Part shown: piece after piece, positions 6,732 to 8,480 of the stretch
How the letters are laid out: each line of letters begins with the position of its first letter
Position numbering within the stretch: position 1 is the first letter of the stretch
Assembly (NCBI GenBank): GCA_007125255.1
Contig: SLDM01000035.1
Coordinates: forward strand, 1-8,480
DNA length: 8,480 nt
Source of the DNA: Phycisphaerales bacterium
GTDB taxonomy: Bacteria > Planctomycetota > Phycisphaerae > Phycisphaerales > SM1A02
Direction of reading: 5' to 3'
Notes under the pieces: generated by a model
What the model was told of the DNA's origin: nothing
The model's input: only the letters and a program-made list of their open reading frames with translations
Databases searched by the model: none
Translations under genes and position numbers: made by a program

Positions 6732-7171
6732 TCGATTGCCTCCGGGGTTGTTGGCGCCGGCCGATGTGATGAACTCAGGAAGTTTTCCATCGCCGCGAGC
6801 GTGGACTCGCCGACGTGGTGTTCAATGCCTTCAGTGTCGCGGGCGGCGTCTTCCGCCGGCACGCCGATCGCGAGCAGGAACTGTTCGACGATTTCATGTC
6901 GCCTCCGACTCATCGCCGCGAGTTTCTCGCCGGTCGGCGTCAGCCGCACCGGCCGGTAGGGCTCGGTTTCGATCAACCCTTCCTCCTGAAGCCGGCTGAC
7001 GATCCGGCTGACGGTGACGTGGGAGACCCCCATGTGCGCGGCCAGATCCCGAACGCGACACTCACCGATCCGGTGCACCATGTCGGAGACCGCCTCGACG
7101 TAGTCCTCGGCCGTCTCCTGGGCGTGATCGGCCCGGACCTTGCGGAAGGGATTCTCAGATGAACCGGACAT
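6728..7171 (-). CDS. mntR: MntR-type manganese-responsive transcriptional regulator
   Basis: A DtxR-superfamily repressor that senses intracellular Mn(II) and controls metal uptake (147 aa). The winged helix-turn-helix covers about 20-85, with recognition-helix region VSHVTVSRIVSRLQEEG at 49-65. The dimerisation region follows (RRRHEIVEQFL, DTEGIEHHVGE). All six ligands of Bacillus subtilis MntR have counterparts: D23 and E26 (AEDYVEA), H92, E114, E117 and H118. The iron-type DtxR/IdeR Met and Cys ligands are absent, and so is the C-terminal SH3-like domain. The length therefore matches MntR (about 142 aa). It is the first gene of the operon and its stop overlaps the next start by 4 nt. A strong promoter overlapped by an inverted repeat lies directly upstream, pointing to autoregulation. 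There are only 6 nt between the -10 and the ATG, so there is no room for a Shine-Dalgarno. Confidence 0.93.
   Translation of the reverse strand: MSGSSENPFRKVRADHAQETAEDYVEAVSDMVHRIGECRVRDLAAHMGVSHVTVSRIVSRLQEEGLIETEPYRPVRLTPTGEKLAAMSRRRHEIVEQFLLAIGVPAEDAARDTEGIEHHVGESTLAAMENFLSSSHRPAPTTPEAIE
6739..6743 (-). promoter_or_regulatory. Strong Shine-Dalgarno for the binding-protein gene
   Basis: Read on the - strand this is GGAGG, 7 nt before the ATG at 6731, inside the last codons of mntR. It fixes the start of the binding protein and allows high-level translation beside the ATGA overlap. The other starts in the window have no such site. Confidence 0.75.
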
Positions 7172-7176
7172 GAGTG

Positions 7177-7198
7177 AATTGTAGCATTGGCTACATTT
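7177..7198. promoter_or_regulatory. Inverted-repeat operator, probable MntR box
   Basis: TGTAGC-ATTG-GCTACA (7180-7195) is a perfect 6-bp inverted repeat with a 4-nt spacer, flanked by A/T-rich triplets that extend it to 22 bp. Its layout (9-bp halves around a 4-nt centre, with TAGC/GCTA at the core) resembles my recollection of the E. coli MntR box, with halves AAACATAGC and GCTATGTTT. It covers most of the -10 and the -10/-35 spacer of the mntR promoter, so a bound repressor would block RNA polymerase. Confidence 0.75.
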
Positions 7199-7205
7199 GT
7201 GTCAA
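7178..7205 (-). promoter_or_regulatory. Sigma70-like promoter of the mntR metal operon
   Basis: On the - strand there is a perfect -35 TTGACA (7205-7200), a 16-bp spacer, and a -10 TACAAT (7183-7178). Only TCACTC (6 nt) separates the -10 from the ATG at 7171. The expected transcription start is therefore at or within a base or two of the A of ATG, giving a leaderless mRNA. It overlaps the inverted-repeat operator. Confidence 0.8.
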
Positions 7206-7218
7206 GGGCCCCGGGGGT

Positions 7219-7234
7219 AAGTGACGAAGTGACG
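7219..7234. repeat. AAGTGACG direct repeat
   Basis: Two adjacent AAGTGACG octamers lie about 14 bp upstream of the mntR -35. They differ by one C/T change from the AAGCGACG phase of the octamers at 5617-5648, so they may belong to the same repeat family or be degenerate regulator sites. Confidence 0.5.
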
Positions 7235-7314
7235 ACGTTGCACGACTCCCGCTTTCCGCTGGGACGACGCTTCCGGCGCCACGGCGTCGCCAGTCCCTGC
7301 GGAACCACCGAGCT

Positions 7315-7331
7315 GTCCCGCGAATCGGGAC
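7315..7331. other. Perfect 6-bp hairpin in the divergent intergenic region
   Basis: GTCCCG (7315-7320) and CGGGAC (7326-7331) flank a CGAAT loop about 60 bp before sppA. No T-run follows. It could be an operator or an RNA hairpin if a longer sppA leader exists, or it could be chance. Confidence 0.3.
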
Positions 7332-7377
7332 GCCCCTCCCGGACCGCCGCGGCGCCTCGATCGGTCCATGGCCCGGA

Positions 7378-7383
7378 TACACT
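7378..7383 (+). promoter_or_regulatory. Possible -10 element of sppA
   Basis: TACACT sits 6 nt before the sppA ATG, the same spacing as the mntR -10, so sppA may also be transcribed without a leader. No good -35 is seen 16-18 bp upstream, so the call is weak. GGAG at 7385-7388 lies only 1 nt from the ATG, too close for a normal Shine-Dalgarno. Confidence 0.3.
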
Positions 7384-7389
7384 TGGAGC

Positions 7390-8418
7390 ATGACCCGATT
7401 CACCTCTCTGTCGTACTTGCTCGCCGTACTGCTTCTCGGTGCACTGCTTCTCTCCGCACTGGCCGGCTGTTCGCGCATGCGATTCGTGGTCGACCTGGTC
7501 CCCGCCGACGACGGTCTGTCAGAGACGGTCGTTCATGAAGACGATGGAGCCCGCTGGCGCAGCCCGAAGGTGGCGCTGATCGATGTCACGGGTCTGATCG
7601 CCGACATTCGCCGGCCGGGGCTGCTGACGCGCGGCGAGAATCCCGTCGCCGAGTACGTCGAGTCCCTCCGGCGGGCCGAGGATGACCCGCGCGTGCAGGC
7701 GATCATCGTCCGCATCAATTCACCCGGCGGAACCGTGACCGCCTCCGACGTGGTGTACCGCGAGACCGTCCGCTTTCGGGAACGGACGGGAAAACCGGTT
7801 ATCGTCCTCATGGGCGATGTCGCGGCATCGGGCGGCTACTACCTGGCGTGCGCCGCGGACCGGATCGTGGCCCACCCCACCACCGTGACCGGCTCCATCG
7901 GCGTGATCATGCAGACTTTCAATTTTTCCGAGGGGCTCCGCCGCATCGGTATTCACGCCGATGCGATCGTCTCGGGAGAAAAGAAAGCCGCCGGCTCCCC
8001 CTTCCAGACGATGGAACCGGATCACCGCGCCCTGCTCCAGGACATGGTCAACGAGTTCTACGACAACTTCATCAGCACCGTCACCACGAACCGGACGGGG
8101 CTGAGCGATGAACAGATCAACACGATCACCGACGGCCGGGTCGTCACCGGCCGGCAGGCGCAGGAACTGGGACTGATCGACGAGATCGGCGATCTCCATA
8201 CCGCGTTCGCGGCGGCCAAGGAACTGGCCGGTCTTCCCGCGGCACGGCTCGTCAAGTACCACCGGGCGCTCCAGCACGTCGGAAGCGCGTATGCGGAGAG
8301 CCCGAAGGGCTCATCGTCGACCCAGCTGAACCTGATGCAGCTCAACCTGGACGGGGCAACCATGCACGGGCAGCCGAACTTCTTCTACCTCTGGGATCCG
8401 GCGGCATTCGGACAGTAG
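7390..8418 (+). CDS. sppA: Signal peptide peptidase SppA (short form, lipoprotein signal)
   Basis: A Ser/Lys-dyad protease of the S49 family that degrades cleaved signal peptides in or at the membrane (342 aa). The N-terminus has a hydrophobic segment at 9-25 and a lipobox ALAGC with C27, so it is either a lipoprotein or anchored by an uncleaved helix. The fold begins at about 60 (VALIDVTGLI). INSPGGTVTASD (110-120) forms the oxyanion region. The nucleophile is S147 in VAASGGYYLAC, and the general base is probably K199 in EKKAAGSPF; these numbers coincide with those I recall for Bacillus subtilis SppA. GRVVTGRQAQELGLIDEIG (249-267) is the conserved end of the S49 domain. The length fits the single-domain octameric form, not the roughly 618-residue E. 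coli duplicated form. The tail after 300 is variable, ending FFYLWDPAAFGQ. It is divergent from the metal operon with no evident functional link. Confidence 0.95.
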   Translation: MTRFTSLSYLLAVLLLGALLLSALAGCSRMRFVVDLVPADDGLSETVVHEDDGARWRSPKVALIDVTGLIADIRRPGLLTRGENPVAEYVESLRRAEDDPRVQAIIVRINSPGGTVTASDVVYRETVRFRERTGKPVIVLMGDVAASGGYYLACAADRIVAHPTTVTGSIGVIMQTFNFSEGLRRIGIHADAIVSGEKKAAGSPFQTMEPDHRALLQDMVNEFYDNFISTVTTNRTGLSDEQINTITDGRVVTGRQAQELGLIDEIGDLHTAFAAAKELAGLPAARLVKYHRALQHVGSAYAESPKGSSSTQLNLMQLNLDGATMHGQPNFFYLWDPAAFGQ

Positions 8419-8480
8419 AACCAGGCCGGTTCGGTCTGGGCGGGCAGGCTGGAAGCGCGAGGCCACCCCGGCGCGGGTCG
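8419..8480. other. Trailing 62 bp, nothing recognised
   Basis: After the sppA stop I see no gene, no clear terminator hairpin and no T-run before the window ends. Confidence 0.5.

Overview
The window is GC-rich DNA from a bacterium with lipoproteins and a eukaryote-like Ser/Thr kinase/phosphatase pair. The most likely source is a Planctomycetota-type organism, perhaps Phycisphaerae. That placement is an inference from gene style (zinc-ribbon kinase, DtxR-fused metal permease, lipoprotein SppA, few Shine-Dalgarno sites). No rRNA, tRNA or marker gene confirms it.

Layout. 1-415 holds no gene I can support. 416-2579 is a two-gene cassette on the + strand: a soluble Ser/Thr protein kinase with four C-terminal zinc-ribbon units, followed 25 nt later by a PP2C-type phosphatase. 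2580-3459 has no intact gene, but 2620 to about 3000 looks like a decayed small membrane-protein gene whose coding signal jumps between frames. 3460-7171, on the - strand, is a compact manganese/zinc uptake operon transcribed from 7171 down to 3460: an MntR-type regulator, a lipoprotein metal-binding protein, an ABC ATPase, and an ABC-3 permease whose C-terminus is fused to a DtxR/MntR-like domain. 7172-7389 is the divergent regulatory region. 7390-8418, on the + strand, is a lipoprotein-type signal peptide peptidase SppA. 8419-8480 shows nothing.

How the genes work together. The regulator keeps all six MntR manganese ligands. Directly upstream of it is a strong sigma70-like promoter (TTGACA, 16 bp, TACAAT) whose spacer and -10 are covered by an inverted repeat, TGTAGC-ATTG-GCTACA. 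The -10 lies only 6 nt before the ATG, so the operon mRNA is probably leaderless and repressed by its own first product when metal is plentiful. The binding protein would deliver the metal to a permease/ATPase pair energised by ATP. The DtxR-like tail on the permease could act as a cytoplasmic metal-sensing or dimerising domain.

The points most worth a second look are the permease-DtxR fusion, the self-overlapping leaderless promoter/operator, the zinc-ribbon kinase paired with PP2C, and the octamer tandem repeats that sit in two gaps bordering genes of the metal operon.
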